Assembly: GCA_017562135.1 (NCBI GenBank)
Contig: QEYB01001472.1
Coordinates: 1-31,197 of the forward strand
DNA: 31,197 bases
Source: Dipylidium caninum
Lineage: Eukaryota; Platyhelminthes; Cestoda; Cyclophyllidea; Dipylidiidae
Direction: 5' to 3'
Below, in pieces: positions 30,539 to 31,197 of this stretch; positions within the stretch are counted from its first letter, which is position 1; the number at the start of each line of letters is the position of its first letter. Both the position numbers and the translations under genes were made by a program. Below the pieces are notes generated by a model, which did not search any database, had not been told where the DNA came from, and saw only the letters and a list, made by a program, of their open reading frames with translations.

Positions 30539-30765
30539 AGAAGTGGGCCAATCTTGTCTTTCAAGTAGGCGTCTAGCGTGACAATTTTAAATGACATCCG
30601 CTTAACTTCACTTGTGCGTCAATGTAAGTGGAAGCACCGCAGGTTGCCTGTTTACCGACGTAAAAGTTCGGGCAGAGGCCTTATTCTTTTGCCTCAACAT
30701 CTCTCTAAACCAGAATTAGCCTGTCCCCAGCGGGAGGGGAATGTCGACGCTACGGGTGGAAGAGG
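30142..30765. other. Spacer with microsatellite; overlapping frames
   Basis: Three overlapping plus frames (30209-30576) have no motif. A (GA)n microsatellite occupies about 30506-30535. Confidence 0.3.
30506..30535. repeat. (GA)n microsatellite
   Basis: About 14 uninterrupted AG units. It creates an artificial RERERER peptide in a plus-strand frame, which should be ignored. Confidence 0.9.
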
Positions 30766-31034
30766 TCACAGACCGTCGGGACGGTGAAGAAGATGCTGTC
30801 TTCCAATGCCTTCATCGCTCAGGCGCCGTGGGCCGAATGAAGGCAGACCTCGAATCGGTGTTCGCCGGCTTGCTCTGTCCGCTTGTGTCGGTGGCGGGAG
30901 GATGGCAGTCCCACACCCTTCCTCGGGAATGGGGACAACATCCATTGGGACTGGGGCCTTCTGTTTATGGTCCCAGTCCACCAACTGCAGTGTTTCGTTC
31001 TCCTCTTGCTTAAGTTGTGAGGTTGTGGCGAATG
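30766..31034 (-). CDS. Candidate exon, unknown protein
   Basis: Read on the minus strand, GTTGGTAG (acceptor-like, ends at 31035) is followed by a single open frame reading SQLKQEENETLQLVDWDHK, APVPMDVVPIPEEGCGTAI and LPPPTQADRASRRTPIRG, to TGA at 30766. The composition is that of a soluble, partly disordered protein with an LVDWDH segment. The overlapping plus frame is weaker. It may be an upstream exon of the same minus-strand gene as 29973, or a separate gene running out of the window. No family recognised. Confidence 0.45.
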
Positions 31035-31197
31035 CTACCAACAATGCACAATGATAAAGTCAAGTGAAGATGCCTCACCAGTACATTTCTGCGTAGGCGG
31101 ACGCGGATGACATCTGAAGACGAGCGGCAGTCGGGATGCATCGGCGCCCCTCGCTCCAGCTCCACTCCCCATCTGCCCAAGTTTCGGAGGCCTTCGG

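Noticed and set aside
30316..30576. An ORF ending in an Arg-Glu repeat domain
   Set aside because: The repeat is just the translation of the (GA)n microsatellite.

Overview
This is eukaryotic nuclear DNA, most likely animal. There is no operon layout and no prokaryotic-length reading frame. Coding is carried in short pieces bounded by GT/AG splice sites, and CCAAT and TATA elements occur. The one gene I can name with confidence is thymidylate kinase (dTMP kinase, DTYMK family), present twice on the minus strand with the animal-type P-loop EGIDRVGKST. Introns are short (about 330 and 480 nt) or tiny (38 and 41 nt), and gene pieces are closely spaced. That would fit a compact genome such as a parasitic flatworm (tapeworm), but no marker here proves the taxon.

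Layout. 1-4480: a plus-strand gene or gene family of unknown function with a long exon (1221-1792). The end of this exon and the start of its following intron recur at 3480-3868, and its middle recurs at 1962-2075. Acidic and Ser/Thr-rich exon pieces follow at 3055-4480. 4480-7870: isolated exon-like pieces on both strands (4980-5152 minus, 6363-6436 minus) and a plus-strand multi-exon gene starting at 6891. 8050-17730: the centre of the window, a tandem duplication. Each unit has, in the same order and orientation, a non-coding-looking repeat A, thymidylate kinase on the minus strand, and an unrecognised plus-strand gene B with a tiny intron and a coiled-coil-like exon. The kinase and gene B diverge from each other in both units. 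17730-31197: exon-like pieces of unknown genes on both strands, a second copy of a diverged repeat C (12390-13320 against 24040-25650), a CCAAT-rich promoter-like region near 22912-23016, and microsatellites.

How it fits together. The two units look like a duplicated head-to-head gene pair. Copies of the kinase, of gene B and of the 1.5-3.8 kb exon differ largely by single-base insertions and deletions, often in homopolymers. Where one kinase copy loses frame the other usually keeps it. This suggests that many apparent frameshifts are uncorrected long-read errors, not decay, so gene models here are approximate and several real exons appear broken. Apart from thymidylate kinase I name no gene firmly. 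Weak resemblances (TIM14/DNAJC19 near 27.8-28.1 kb, HDDC2 near 26.4 kb, CCDC97 near 3.1 kb) are marked as such. No rRNA, tRNA, CRISPR array, or transposase or reverse transcriptase domain was found.
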